From Desulfobacteraceae bacterium (GTDB lineage: Bacteria; Desulfobacterota; Desulfobacteria; Desulfobacterales; Desulfosarcinaceae): a DNA stretch of 15,975 bases. Positions 6,197 to 14,114 of the stretch are shown in pieces. The stretch spans positions 1 to 15,975 of the forward strand of contig JALVQM010000192.1 in the NCBI GenBank assembly GCA_027025615.1, given 5' to 3'. Each line of letters begins with the position of its first letter. Within the stretch, counting starts at the first letter, position 1. The notes beneath the pieces were generated by a model. The model did not search any database. It saw only the letters and a program-made list of their open reading frames with translations, and had not been told where the DNA came from. The translations under genes were made by a program, and so were the position numbers.

Positions 6197-7225
6197 TTAA
6201 ACAACCCTGGGTATTTTGAAAACCAGGATTCGGTCGTTCCGTTTACACGCTGCAATTCTGACCTCTACAACTCCGTTTCCGTAGCAATCATGGCAAGGAT
6301 AGTAATTCGGGTTTGATTTTGTGTGAAAAGGTATTTGGCAAGCCATTGCACTTCTGCCTGACCCCTTGCAGTGGCGGCAGGTTTGATTGACTGTCCAATC
6401 TTTTATTGCCCATCCGGCTGCACTGATATGGGCGAACATTTTGCCTAGTAAGCTGTCTTTTACATATTGCAGGTTTTGTCTGCACATTACCAGCAAAACG
6501 CGCTGCCCAAGGAATGGCTTTGGGATCTTACAAAAAGCTTCAACTTTCAAGGAGGTGTAACGTACATTTTCAATAAAGTTGAGCAATTCGTCAACATTGC
6601 TGGATTTGCCCAGTTCATCGAGCTCCAGCATCAATGCCCGGATGGCCTTTTGACGCAGGCTGCGGCTTTTCGGGTTGGCCGGTCTGTGGTAAGCCAGCTC
6701 GGCCAATAACATTTCGTCTTTGAGTTCAGTGGCAACCTTTAATCGCAATTCCGGGTCATTTGAGCAACAGCCGATCTTGCGCATTGCCTCAAGATCTCCA
6801 AGCCGGCGTGCTGCTTCCAGCCGAATGTGATCTTGGACAGCCTTATGTACAATTTGATTCAATATGCTTTTATTTTTAATATGTTTTATGGCTGTTTTGC
6901 CTTGCTCGATATCCCAGCAGTCGATGGATATTTGGCAAAGTGTTTTTTCGTCTCCAATGGCAATTGCTGCGGAAAGGCGAATTTTTTCATCTTTGGCTGA
7001 GCAGGAAAGACGTTCCAATATTTTTTTGTCATTAAGTTTAAGACCGGCAAAAAGCAGGACATCTTCGTCTTGGCTGGCTGTTGCTATTTTGCGTAATCTA
7101 TCCTGTTGCCCTATTTTATTTAGGGCAGCCAGACGGATACTGGGGGTCGTCGGCTGACGCCACTTGGAAAGGAGCGTGTCGATTACAGAATGGGCTAATG
7201 GCGAAATTTGTCGAATATTAGGCAC
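6197..7225 (-). CDS. Unrecognised protein with HEAT-like helical repeats and a C-terminal DnaJ-type zinc ribbon
   Basis: I do not recognise this 342-residue protein as a named family. Residues about 28-205 consist of short helical repeats of roughly 20-30 residues built on a pattern like IRLAALNKIG, KIRLSAAIAIG, IRLEAARRLGD, LRLKVATELKD, each followed by a segment such as LRKIA or LLAELA. This resembles HEAT-type protein-interaction solenoids. After a linker, two DnaJ-type half-sites follow, CRHCKGSG (283-290) and CHDCYGNG (311-318), which together could bind one zinc ion. There is no signal peptide or membrane segment, so it is probably cytoplasmic. GTG at 7225 is the only plausible start; the ribosome site is weak (GAGAAG, touching the start). 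It is a lone gene on this strand, 181 bp ahead of dctP. A chaperone-related or scaffolding role is speculation. Confidence 0.75.
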   Translation of the reverse strand: MPNIRQISPLAHSVIDTLLSKWRQPTTPSIRLAALNKIGQQDRLRKIATASQDEDVLLFAGLKLNDKKILERLSCSAKDEKIRLSAAIAIGDEKTLCQISIDCWDIEQGKTAIKHIKNKSILNQIVHKAVQDHIRLEAARRLGDLEAMRKIGCCSNDPELRLKVATELKDEMLLAELAYHRPANPKSRSLRQKAIRALMLELDELGKSSNVDELLNFIENVRYTSLKVEAFCKIPKPFLGQRVLLVMCRQNLQYVKDSLLGKMFAHISAAGWAIKDWTVNQTCRHCKGSGRSAMACQIPFHTKSNPNYYPCHDCYGNGVVEVRIAACKRNDRILVFKIPRVV

Positions 7226-7588
7226 CTTCTCGATATTAAAGCGTCTAAAGGTAATTGCTGAGCTTGCAGTACTTTGCCAAGGTCCTTAAATTGTGAGTTG
7301 CCGGAGATGAGATTGTTTTATTTCAATCCTTTTCCCTTGACAGAGTGATAATTTTTGCCGACAGTAAAGGTGAATTAATAAAAGAGAGACCGATACGTTG
7401 CGATGCATTTTAATGCAAAAGTTCAAAATGTCATTTATTGAAAACCAAGTTTATAACCTTATAACAGCTTAACCGCATCAAGAGTATTGTTCATCTATTT
7501 ACACGATATTTTGTAACGGCTCAAGCTTTTCGGGTTTCTAAAAAAGCGGAAACCAGCAAATGCCGTTAATTAAGAACTAGGAGGCATC
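7226..7588. other. Intergenic region between divergent genes
   Basis: This 363-bp stretch separates the HEAT-repeat gene from the ACT-domain gene and should hold both promoters. I see no gene or structured RNA. Symmetric elements are TGCATT-TT-AATGCA at 7404-7417 and a weak hairpin GGTTTC/GAAACC at 7533-7538 and 7549-7554. Two TTATAAC copies stand in tandem at 7451-7457 and 7459-7465. A TTGACA at 7337-7342 has no well-placed -10 box. None of these is assigned with confidence. Confidence 0.4.
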
Positions 7589-8029
7589 ATGAAACTAAAA
7601 CAAATTGTTGTTTCAATTGAAAATGCTCCCGGTCGACTTTACGAGGTCACCAATGCATTGGGACAGGCTGGAATCAACCTCAGGGCTCTGAATCTGGTGG
7701 ACACGGGGGCTTTCGGACAGTTGAGACTTCTGGTTTCAGATGTGAGCAAAGCCAGGCAAATACTGATGTCCATGCAGATTCCGGCCCAGGTCAACGAAGT
7801 GGTTGCCGTTGAAATTGAGGATAAGCCCGGTCAACTTGCGGCAGTCCTGAAGCCTCTGAAGGATGCCAACGTGCATGTCCTGTTCATGTACGCTTATTTC
7901 AGGCAGGCGGCCGACAAGGCGGTAATGATTTTCAGGTTCAGCGACAACGAAAAGGCCATTGAGATATTGAGATCAAATGGTTTGACTCTATACGACGCCG
8001 AAAAATTTGGTATTTTGGAAAACCAGTAA
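7589..8029 (+). CDS. Tandem ACT-domain protein
   Basis: A 146-residue protein made of two ACT domains and nothing else. The first (about 3-67) opens KQIVVSIENAPGRLYEVTNA and continues GINLRALNLVDTG; the second (about 70-143) opens EVVAVEIEDKPGQLAAVLKP. Both show the beta-alpha-beta start with a Pro-Gly turn (Pro14-Gly15 and Pro80-Gly81) where ACT domains bind small ligands, usually amino acids. Proteins of this size and layout are often found beside phenylacetate-CoA ligase or branched-chain acid genes in anaerobes, though no such gene is visible here. AGGAGG at 7579-7584 gives a strong start. The two-component genes begin 127 bp downstream, so it may feed a metabolite signal into them; that link is inference. 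It is a sensor or regulator rather than an enzyme. Confidence 0.9.
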   Translation: MKLKQIVVSIENAPGRLYEVTNALGQAGINLRALNLVDTGAFGQLRLLVSDVSKARQILMSMQIPAQVNEVVAVEIEDKPGQLAAVLKPLKDANVHVLFMYAYFRQAADKAVMIFRFSDNEKAIEILRSNGLTLYDAEKFGILENQ

Positions 8030-8156
8030 TTATTATAATGTGCTGGCCTTAATTCAAAGGAGATTGCCTTATTGGTCGGACTAGTCGGCGAGAAGATATC
8101 AGGCTTTAAGACTTGACGCCAATATCTAACCAAACAGAAAGCTTTCTGCAATTTGC

Positions 8157-10415
8157 ATGACTAAAGACACATCCATGGATCCTTTGGCCAAGTGCGGAAT
8201 ACCAAGGGAACGTTATAGAGCATTTATTGAAGATGTTGCCGATGGATTTTTTGAGACCGACCTGAAGGGTAATTTCGTTTTTTTCAACAATGCATTGTGC
8301 CGAATTCTGGGCTATCCCCGCCGGTACCTTCAAAACCGCAATTACCGTGATTTCATGGACGATGTCAATGCCGACATCGCCAACAAGAGTTTCAATCAGG
8401 TTTATAGATCCGGTCACAAGATGACCGGCATAATCTGGCGCATCATTCATAAAGATGGGCAGCAGCGTATCCTGGAAATCTCTGCCGGCTTGATACGTGA
8501 TCAGGAAGGGCGCAAGCTGGGTTTCAGGGGTATAGCCCGTGATATCACCGAACCCTATACTTATCAGGAACAGCTGGAAACCTCAGAACAGCGTTACCGG
8601 GCATTTCTGGAGTTTCTGCCTGATCCGGTCTTTGTTTTTAATTTAGACAACACCGTCAGTTATCTTAATCCGGCCTTTGAGAAAACATTCGGCTGGAAAC
8701 TGGCCGAAGTAGAGGGCCGGCGTATACCTTTTGTCCCTGATTCTGAAAAAGAGAAAACCAGACAGGGAATTAAGCGTTTGCTGCGTGAAAAAGAAATACA
8801 TAATTTTGAAACCCGGCGTTTAACCAAAGACGGGCGGCTGCTGGATATTATTATCGATGGAGCAATTTTCTACGATTTGCGCAACCGACCTGCCGGCCAG
8901 GTAATTACCCTGCGGGATATTACCCGCAGCAAACGCGATCAGCGTATCAACACGGCATTGTTTCGCATTTCTCAGGCCCTGCATCGTTTCCAGAACCTCC
9001 ATGATTTGATTGATTACATTGCCCAGGAAATTCAGGATTTGTTGCAGGTAGGCGGCGCTTCGGTAATCTTGATCGATGAAAAGAAAAAAGAATTTTTTTT
9101 CCTCGTTGCCGCATTCGATGATAAAGAGGCTGGACGTAAATTCAAAGAAATCCGTTTTCCCCTGGACAAAGGGGTTGCAGGCCAGGTTTATCGTAGCGGC
9201 AAGCCTTTGATAGTACCCGACTATCAATCCAGTCCTTATGCTTTCCAGCAGGTTGATCAGAAGACTGCCTATCATACGCGGAACATGCTGGATGTTCCTC
9301 TCCGCATCAAAGACAGGATGATCGGGGTCTTGTGCGCAGTCAACAAGAAAGACGGAGAGTTCAATGATGAAGATGTGGAGTTGTTATCCACCATTGCCGG
9401 GGTTGTTGCATTGCCAATCGAAAATACACGTATCAACGCTGCTCTGAAAGAATCTTACAAGCAAGTAAGGGAGTTGAACAAGGTCAAGGACAGGGTGATC
9501 CATCATCTTTCCCATGAGCTGAAGACACCCTTAGCTGTTTTGGCGGCCTCTCTGGAGTTGTTGGAAAAAAGAATAAACCAAGACCAACGCGACTCTTTGA
9601 ATAAAGTTTTTGCGCGGATACGCAGGAGCCTGAATCGATTACTGGAGATGCAGTATGAAATAGAAGATATTCTTCGCGAGCGGGATTATAGAACTCACCT
9701 GATGTTGCACTTGCTCTTGGATACCTGTAAAGATGTTATTGAAGCATTGGCAGAAGAAGTAATGTATACAGGTTCTGCCGCTGAGACTATTGGACGCAGA
9801 ATTGATGAGATTTTTGGTCCCAGTAAGGCGAAGGTGCTGGAAATCAGTCTCGGTGCATTTGTTTCCAGGCGGCTGCGGGAGCTTGAGCCTGTACTGTCCC
9901 GCAGGTCGGTAGAAATTGAAACAAAACTGGGCAGTGATTCAAAAGTTCTGATTCCAGAAGATGTTTTACGAAAAATATTTGACGGACTGTTGAGAAACGC
10001 AGTAGAAAATACGCCTGACTCAGGCAAAATAGTGATACGTGTGTTTCAGCAAGCTTCCTCCAAGACCGTTTTGGAAATTCAAGATTTTGGTGTTGGAATA
10101 ACTCCCGAAAAACAGCGTTTGCTTTTTGGAGGTTTTTTTGCATCCTATGAAACAATGTCTTATTCTTCAAAACAGCATTTTGAGTTCAATGCCGGGGGAA
10201 AGGGTTTTGACCTGTTACGAATGAGAATTTTTGCAGATCTCTATGATTTCAGGCTAAAAATTTCTTCCAGGCGATGTGTTTATCTGCAGACAGAGGATGA
10301 TGTTTGCCCGGGCGGTATAGGACTTTGTAAGTTCTGTGCTGATGTAAACGACTGTCTGGAGTCCGGTGGAACCACAGTTAGGGTTACGTTCAACACGGCC
10401 GGGTTGAAAACGTAA
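8157..10415 (+). CDS. Cytoplasmic PAS-PAS-GAF histidine kinase with a cysteine-rich ATPase tail
   Basis: A 752-residue sensor kinase without membrane segments. Order: PAS 1 (about 15-135, ending GFRGIARDITE), PAS 2 (about 145-260, ending VITLRDITRSKR), GAF (about 265-425), HisKA with phospho-acceptor His453 in LSHELKTP, and HATPase with N-box Asn614, G1 box DFGVGI (643-648) and G2-like GGKGFDLL (680-687). About 160 residues lie between His453 and Asn614, longer than usual, so an insert follows the dimerisation helices. Within the ATPase end, Cys707, Cys717, Cys724, Cys727 and Cys733 form a cluster (CPGGIGLCKFCADVNDC) before the final strand. A TAA lies 10 codons upstream, so ATG 8157 is the first start; its ribosome site is weak and ATG 8175 is an alternative. 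The next two genes are a second kinase and a regulator. Confidence 0.9.
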   Translation: MTKDTSMDPLAKCGIPRERYRAFIEDVADGFFETDLKGNFVFFNNALCRILGYPRRYLQNRNYRDFMDDVNADIANKSFNQVYRSGHKMTGIIWRIIHKDGQQRILEISAGLIRDQEGRKLGFRGIARDITEPYTYQEQLETSEQRYRAFLEFLPDPVFVFNLDNTVSYLNPAFEKTFGWKLAEVEGRRIPFVPDSEKEKTRQGIKRLLREKEIHNFETRRLTKDGRLLDIIIDGAIFYDLRNRPAGQVITLRDITRSKRDQRINTALFRISQALHRFQNLHDLIDYIAQEIQDLLQVGGASVILIDEKKKEFFFLVAAFDDKEAGRKFKEIRFPLDKGVAGQVYRSGKPLIVPDYQSSPYAFQQVDQKTAYHTRNMLDVPLRIKDRMIGVLCAVNKKDGEFNDEDVELLSTIAGVVALPIENTRINAALKESYKQVRELNKVKDRVIHHLSHELKTPLAVLAASLELLEKRINQDQRDSLNKVFARIRRSLNRLLEMQYEIEDILRERDYRTHLMLHLLLDTCKDVIEALAEEVMYTGSAAETIGRRIDEIFGPSKAKVLEISLGAFVSRRLRELEPVLSRRSVEIETKLGSDSKVLIPEDVLRKIFDGLLRNAVENTPDSGKIVIRVFQQASSKTVLEIQDFGVGITPEKQRLLFGGFFASYETMSYSSKQHFEFNAGGKGFDLLRMRIFADLYDFRLKISSRRCVYLQTEDDVCPGGIGLCKFCADVNDCLESGGTTVRVTFNTAGLKT

Positions 10416-10460
10416 TTTATGGCAGGATGAAGTTATTTAAAGAATTGGATCTAGTGGAAA

Positions 10461-11273
10461 ATGATGGATAAAAATATCAAAGATAATGAGAGCCAGGTAT
10501 GCCGCCTGGATGAAAAACGCTCTTTTTTTCAGGACCTTAGTGTCGAATTTCTGGTTCACGAATTGAAAGATCCTCTGGCGGTTGCTGAAACCGGCGTACG
10601 TGCTTTGCTTGAGAAAGCGGACAGGTACGGCTCTTTGAGTCCGAAACAGCGTAGAACTCTTGAAAGAGTATTACGCAGCTGCAGAAAAGCTCGTGGAATG
10701 TTGAGTGATTTGCTTGAAATCGGGCGGGGCCAGGCAGGATGTTTTCTGTGTAACCGGTTTTCTCCGGCAGAAGTTGTTCTGCAGGTTTTGCTGGATGTAT
10801 TGGAACTGGAAGATGTTCAGGTTTATGATAAGATAATGACAATTGAGAATTTTAATGCCAGGTTGGAACAATTGAATGATTTCGGCATAATCTGGGAAGT
10901 GACACCCAGGGCTGGGCAGGCGATAGTCGAGCAGGACGAGACCAAGTTCAGGCAGATAGTAGCCAACCTGATTAAAAATGCCTTACGATATAAGCGTGAT
11001 AGGATGATTACTCGCCTTGACTGCGAGGACAAATGTCTTGAAATCTGCATAATTGATGATGGGCCGGGGGTTGCTCCTGAACATCACCAGCTTGTTTTTC
11101 AGCGGTACAGGCAGGTTACCCAGGGCCAGGTACTTTCGCGTAATGGACATGGTTTGGGGCTTGCCGGCGCCCGGGTTCTTGCCCAATGTCTGGGAGGCAA
11201 CCTTAGCCTGGAAAGTGAGCCTGGTAAAGGTGCAGTGTTCAGATTGACTTTGCCCATGATTTTTCCAGGCTGA
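10461..11273 (+). CDS. Sensorless cytoplasmic histidine kinase
   Basis: A 270-residue kinase core with no sensor domain and no membrane helix. HisKA opens early with His33 in EFLVHELKDPLA. The HATPase domain has Asn173 (N-box, LIKNALRY), Asp200-Gly-Pro-Gly203 (G1) and a clear G2 box GHGLGLAGARVLAQ (229-242). Only about 20 residues precede the H-box, so input must come from a partner, perhaps the upstream PAS-GAF kinase by heterodimerisation or the ACT protein. It starts 45 bp after the first kinase gene; two ATG codons stand side by side (10461 and 10464) and the ribosome site is poor (GTGGAA), so the second may be used. A response regulator follows 73 bp downstream. All catalytic residues are present, so activity is expected. 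Confidence 0.88.
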   Translation: MMDKNIKDNESQVCRLDEKRSFFQDLSVEFLVHELKDPLAVAETGVRALLEKADRYGSLSPKQRRTLERVLRSCRKARGMLSDLLEIGRGQAGCFLCNRFSPAEVVLQVLLDVLELEDVQVYDKIMTIENFNARLEQLNDFGIIWEVTPRAGQAIVEQDETKFRQIVANLIKNALRYKRDRMITRLDCEDKCLEICIIDDGPGVAPEHHQLVFQRYRQVTQGQVLSRNGHGLGLAGARVLAQCLGGNLSLESEPGKGAVFRLTLPMIFPG

Positions 11274-11333
11274 ATATAGAAAGAGAATATTCTTACAAAT
11301 GGTTTTTACATAACCATCAAGTGTGATGATGAA

Positions 11334-11338
11334 AGGAG
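11334..11338 (+). promoter_or_regulatory. Ribosome binding site that sets the response regulator start
   Basis: AGGAG ends 8 nt before the ATG at 11347. It favours that start over in-frame ATGs near 11323-11331, which overlap or precede this site. Confidence 0.7.
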
Positions 11339-11346
11339 TAAACCTT

Positions 11347-11901
11347 ATGACTGCTGAATCCTATCTGAAGGGCAAACGCATTCTTGCAGTTGATGATGAG
11401 AAAGACATTCTGGAAACCATCGTCGATATTCTGGATGAAGCCGAAGTTGATACCGCAGCCGACTATCAAAGTGCATCGGAAAAGATTAAGACCGGTAACT
11501 ACGACCTTGCTATTCTCGATATCATGGGTGTTGATGGACTCAAGCTGCTGGAAGAAGCAGTTGCCAAGCAGATACCGACAGTAATGCTCACTGCGCATGC
11601 TATCAACCCTGAAAGTCTCATGGCTTCTATTCGCAAAGGGGCTATAGCCTATCTGCCGAAAGAGACCCTGGTCGAATTGGACGATCTGCTGGAACAGCTG
11701 CTCGCGGCTTATGCCGAAGGACGGCCGCCGTGGAAATTATTATTCGAGAAACTTGGTGATTACTTTAATCAGCGATTTGGAAGCGGCTGGCAGGAGAAGG
11801 ACCGTGCCTTTTGGTCGGATTTCAGCCGTAGTTTCCAGGTTGGCAGGGGAATACAGGAACGCCTGCGTCATAATCAAAAGGTTCTGGACAAGGGAATTTG
11901 A
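11347..11901 (+). CDS. Response regulator with receiver domain and short C-terminal extension
   Basis: A 184-residue regulator. The receiver domain (about 9-120) has the acidic pair Asp16-Asp17, phosphoacceptor Asp58 in AILDIM, Thr82 in VMLTAH and Lys105 in YLPKE, so phosphorylation should be normal. No DNA-binding helix-turn-helix is evident; residues about 121-184 are a charged, aromatic-rich extension (PPWKLLFEKLGDYFNQRFGS, then an FWSDFSRSF stretch) that may be a protein-interaction or dimerisation module. It follows two kinase genes on the same strand, so it is their likely partner. It is clearly related to the broken receiver at 3905-4302, with matching order and motifs (DLAIFDIM, VMLTA), but the broken copy lacks the extension. 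Output is unknown; action through protein contact is inferred. Confidence 0.9.
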   Translation: MTAESYLKGKRILAVDDEKDILETIVDILDEAEVDTAADYQSASEKIKTGNYDLAILDIMGVDGLKLLEEAVAKQIPTVMLTAHAINPESLMASIRKGAIAYLPKETLVELDDLLEQLLAAYAEGRPPWKLLFEKLGDYFNQRFGSGWQEKDRAFWSDFSRSFQVGRGIQERLRHNQKVLDKGI

Positions 11902-11923
11902 GGGTATAGTGCTAATTGAAAAA

Positions 11924-11964
11924 CAGGCAGATGGTTTCAATCTGCTGTCAAATAAATTTTTTTC
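11924..11964. terminator. Bidirectional intrinsic terminator between convergent genes
   Basis: GCAGAT (11928-11933) and ATCTGC (11941-11946) pair around a 7-nt loop, with extra pairing outside across one bulged G. On the plus strand a seven-base T-run follows at 11958-11964 after a short A-rich gap; on the minus strand CTGTTTTT follows at once. The hairpin overlaps the final codons of the minus-strand lipoprotein gene and serves the plus-strand regulator operon from the other side. Confidence 0.65.
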
Positions 11965-13538
11965 AAGCTATTCGGTTCAATATTTATAAATTCAGGTACA
12001 TTGGCGGCAAGCTCCTTGTCGCTGAACCGCCAAAGGCGGACCGGAGGGCTGCTCTTTCCATCCTGATCTACATGGGCTAAAAACAGTTCCGTGAAAGGGC
12101 TGTCGACCTTTGAGATAAAGACTATCCAACGTCCATTGGGAGACCAGGAATGCCATGAGATGGTAGCTCCGATATTGCAGACCATCCTGCGAGGCTGTCC
12201 GCCGCCTGCCGGCATGATATAAAGCTGGGCATCCGGCTGAATCACCAATCCAGTATGGCTCTGGGTAAACACGATCCATTTGCCGTCAGGGGAAAAGCGT
12301 GGGTAATAGTTGCTCATACCATTGTTACTGGCGCCGGGCAGAGGCTCTGGTATTCCTCCCTTGCCCCGGTTAAAAGGCAGGCGATAGATGTCAAAATGAA
12401 CGGGGTACCGCTTGTTCAGGGTCTCGATATTATCTTTGCTGCTGAAGATGGTGCGACCCCTGAACGACTTGATAAGGGCGTTATCTTTTTTGACCCGTGA
12501 AAAGAGTATATATTTTTCGTCCGGACTCCATTCGGGCGCAGTTTGGACATATTCCGGATAGTCTGCTCCCGGCAGGGTATGAAAATGCTTTGTCTCAATG
12601 TCGTAAATGGCCAAAGAACCCCTGAGGGGGAAAAAAAGCTGGGAACAGTAAGGGTCGTTGATTTTAATTAAAAGTGAAATTTCGTTCACCGTACTGACCA
12701 CGTACCTGCCGCTGGGAGAAATTCTTGAATAAAGGCCGGTGGAAGGTCGTCGGTCCTTTTTCGGCATGCTGTTCCAGCTTATAAAATTTGCTTCGGTCAA
12801 CTCGATTGTGGGTTGAATTCGCATCAGGGCATAAGCCCCCTTGTCCTTCCTGAAATCCAGATCCATTCCCAGCAGTCTGCCGTCGGCAGAAGCGGTGTGG
12901 CAACTTCCGCATATTTGCTGCTTTTGCATTATGATTGCAGGTGGGGAGTAGGAAGCTATGTTACCCAAGCGCCATTTTACCAAACCGGGCTGACGCTGTC
13001 CGACGCTGAAAAATGGGGGGACCTGCCTGAATAAGATCGGATTGACTACAGGATCCCTGGACGTCCTGATTTGAACTTGTTGACTTGACACAAGCCGTTT
13101 TTGTTTTTTGTTTGCAAGCCCGTAAACAGTTATCCGGGCCGGATTGTTCTTTGAATGGGTCTTGATTGTTTCCCATATTCCAGGAGGTGGTGTCCAGGAC
13201 AGGTTTTCGGTCAACAGGGCGATGGTATCCATGCCGGCTGCTTCAACAGTCAGCAACCAGGAAGATACCAGCGAATTGCTGTCTTTCCATTCAATTTCAG
13301 GGGAAGCAATGTCTGCGGGAAAAACCGCTCCATTGTATGGGTGAAGTATTTGGATTGAGGTTAAAGAATTACTTCCGGCATACTCCAGTTTTATCTGCTT
13401 TAAAAGCTCTCTTACATTAATATCTCCCCGGCCTGCCTGGTTGAGCCTGCCCACCCAATAGTGATTTTGATGAGCTGAGCATGACAACACAAAAAATGTT
13501 ACCGCAGACAGAAAGCATCTTAGGATATAACTTTGCAT
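11937..13538 (-). CDS. Lipoprotein with TolB-like beta-propeller repeats and one CxxCH motif
   Basis: A 533-residue exported protein. The N-terminus (MQSYILRCFLSAVTFFVLSC) ends in a lipobox, V-L-S-Cys20, so it should be lipid-anchored. Residues about 60-165 look like an all-beta N-terminal domain. A single c-type haem motif CGSCH (210-214), with its typical partner sequence TASADGRLLGMDLDF after it, lies before a propeller of PD40/TolB-type blades: ISPSGRYVVS (273-282), WSPDEKYILFSR (337-348), FSPDGKWIVF (415-424) and WSPNGRWIVF (465-474). Families with a CxxCH plus SADG/MDLDF pairing ahead of a propeller are known, but their function is not established. A covalent haem would make it an envelope electron carrier; this is inference. 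AGAAGG at 13544-13549 supports the ATG. The next gene on this strand, a small periplasmic protein, ends 57 bp upstream of this start. Confidence 0.82.
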   Translation of the reverse strand: MQSYILRCFLSAVTFFVLSCSAHQNHYWVGRLNQAGRGDINVRELLKQIKLEYAGSNSLTSIQILHPYNGAVFPADIASPEIEWKDSNSLVSSWLLTVEAAGMDTIALLTENLSWTPPPGIWETIKTHSKNNPARITVYGLANKKQKRLVSSQQVQIRTSRDPVVNPILFRQVPPFFSVGQRQPGLVKWRLGNIASYSPPAIIMQKQQICGSCHTASADGRLLGMDLDFRKDKGAYALMRIQPTIELTEANFISWNSMPKKDRRPSTGLYSRISPSGRYVVSTVNEISLLIKINDPYCSQLFFPLRGSLAIYDIETKHFHTLPGADYPEYVQTAPEWSPDEKYILFSRVKKDNALIKSFRGRTIFSSKDNIETLNKRYPVHFDIYRLPFNRGKGGIPEPLPGASNNGMSNYYPRFSPDGKWIVFTQSHTGLVIQPDAQLYIMPAGGGQPRRMVCNIGATISWHSWSPNGRWIVFISKVDSPFTELFLAHVDQDGKSSPPVRLWRFSDKELAANVPEFINIEPNSLKKIYLTAD

Positions 13539-13595
13539 GGGAACCTTCTAAATGATAAGGGCCGTAACTGGTTTTGCAGGTTGTGAAGTCTTCTT

Positions 13596-14084
13596 TCAAG
13601 GCCGGTTGGCCAGCAGTTTTTTAATCGCTTGTCCAGAGCCTTTCAAGGGAATTTTGGTGGTGAATTTCTGCCCGTCTGACAGGTGGCAGCTTATGGATAC
13701 ATATTTGCCCTTCATCAGCCTGTAAATAAGTGAGCCTTGCTTAATCTTTTCACCGGGGGCGACAATCTGCCAACAGGCAGAGGTGGCAACAGGTTGTAAT
13801 ATCTGGCCATTCGGGCTGAATGTTTTTCCCCGGTCGACCCTGATCTTAAACGGCTTTGCAATTTCGATCGACTGGACTTCAGAAGGCAGTTTTACTCCAA
13901 TCCAGACCGCTCCTGTTTCCAAAGTGTAAACACATATTCCGGATTCGCCGGCTCCCCGCCAGTAAGCGATGTTGAAACCGTTCTGGTAATTGTGCTGCCA
14001 ATGGTTCTGGGTTTTTGCCTGGCAGATTGATATACCGGAAAAGATGAGGCAAATAGTAATTACAGTTATTATTGTACTTCGCAT
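13596..14084 (-). CDS. Small periplasmic protein of unknown function
   Basis: A 162-residue protein with a clear cleavable signal peptide: MRSTIITVITICLIFSGISI, then a likely cut after Cys21-Gln-Ala23. The mature part (about 24-162) looks beta-rich, with stretches such as GICVYTLETGAVWIGVKLPS and a later IPLKGSGQAIKKLL end. Three cysteines remain after cleavage, so a disulfide is possible. I do not recognise the family. A good GAGAGGA ribosome site precedes ATG 14084. The gene sits between the helical lipoprotein upstream and the propeller lipoprotein downstream, all on one strand and all exported, which suggests an envelope module; the gaps are short (30 and 57 bp). No function is proposed. 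Confidence 0.78.
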   Translation of the reverse strand: MRSTIITVITICLIFSGISICQAKTQNHWQHNYQNGFNIAYWRGAGESGICVYTLETGAVWIGVKLPSEVQSIEIAKPFKIRVDRGKTFSPNGQILQPVATSACWQIVAPGEKIKQGSLIYRLMKGKYVSISCHLSDGQKFTTKIPLKGSGQAIKKLLANRP

Positions 14085-14114
14085 ACTTTCCTCTCTTTCA
14101 AAGTGCGAATTTAT

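Noticed and set aside
8820..9275. Open frame of 151 codons opposite the first kinase gene
   Set aside because: It is antisense to the PAS-GAF coding region, which is strongly supported; no independent evidence.
13417..13599. Possible longer or frameshifted N-terminus of the propeller lipoprotein
   Set aside because: ATG 13538 gives a ribosome site and a clear lipobox, so no upstream extension is needed.
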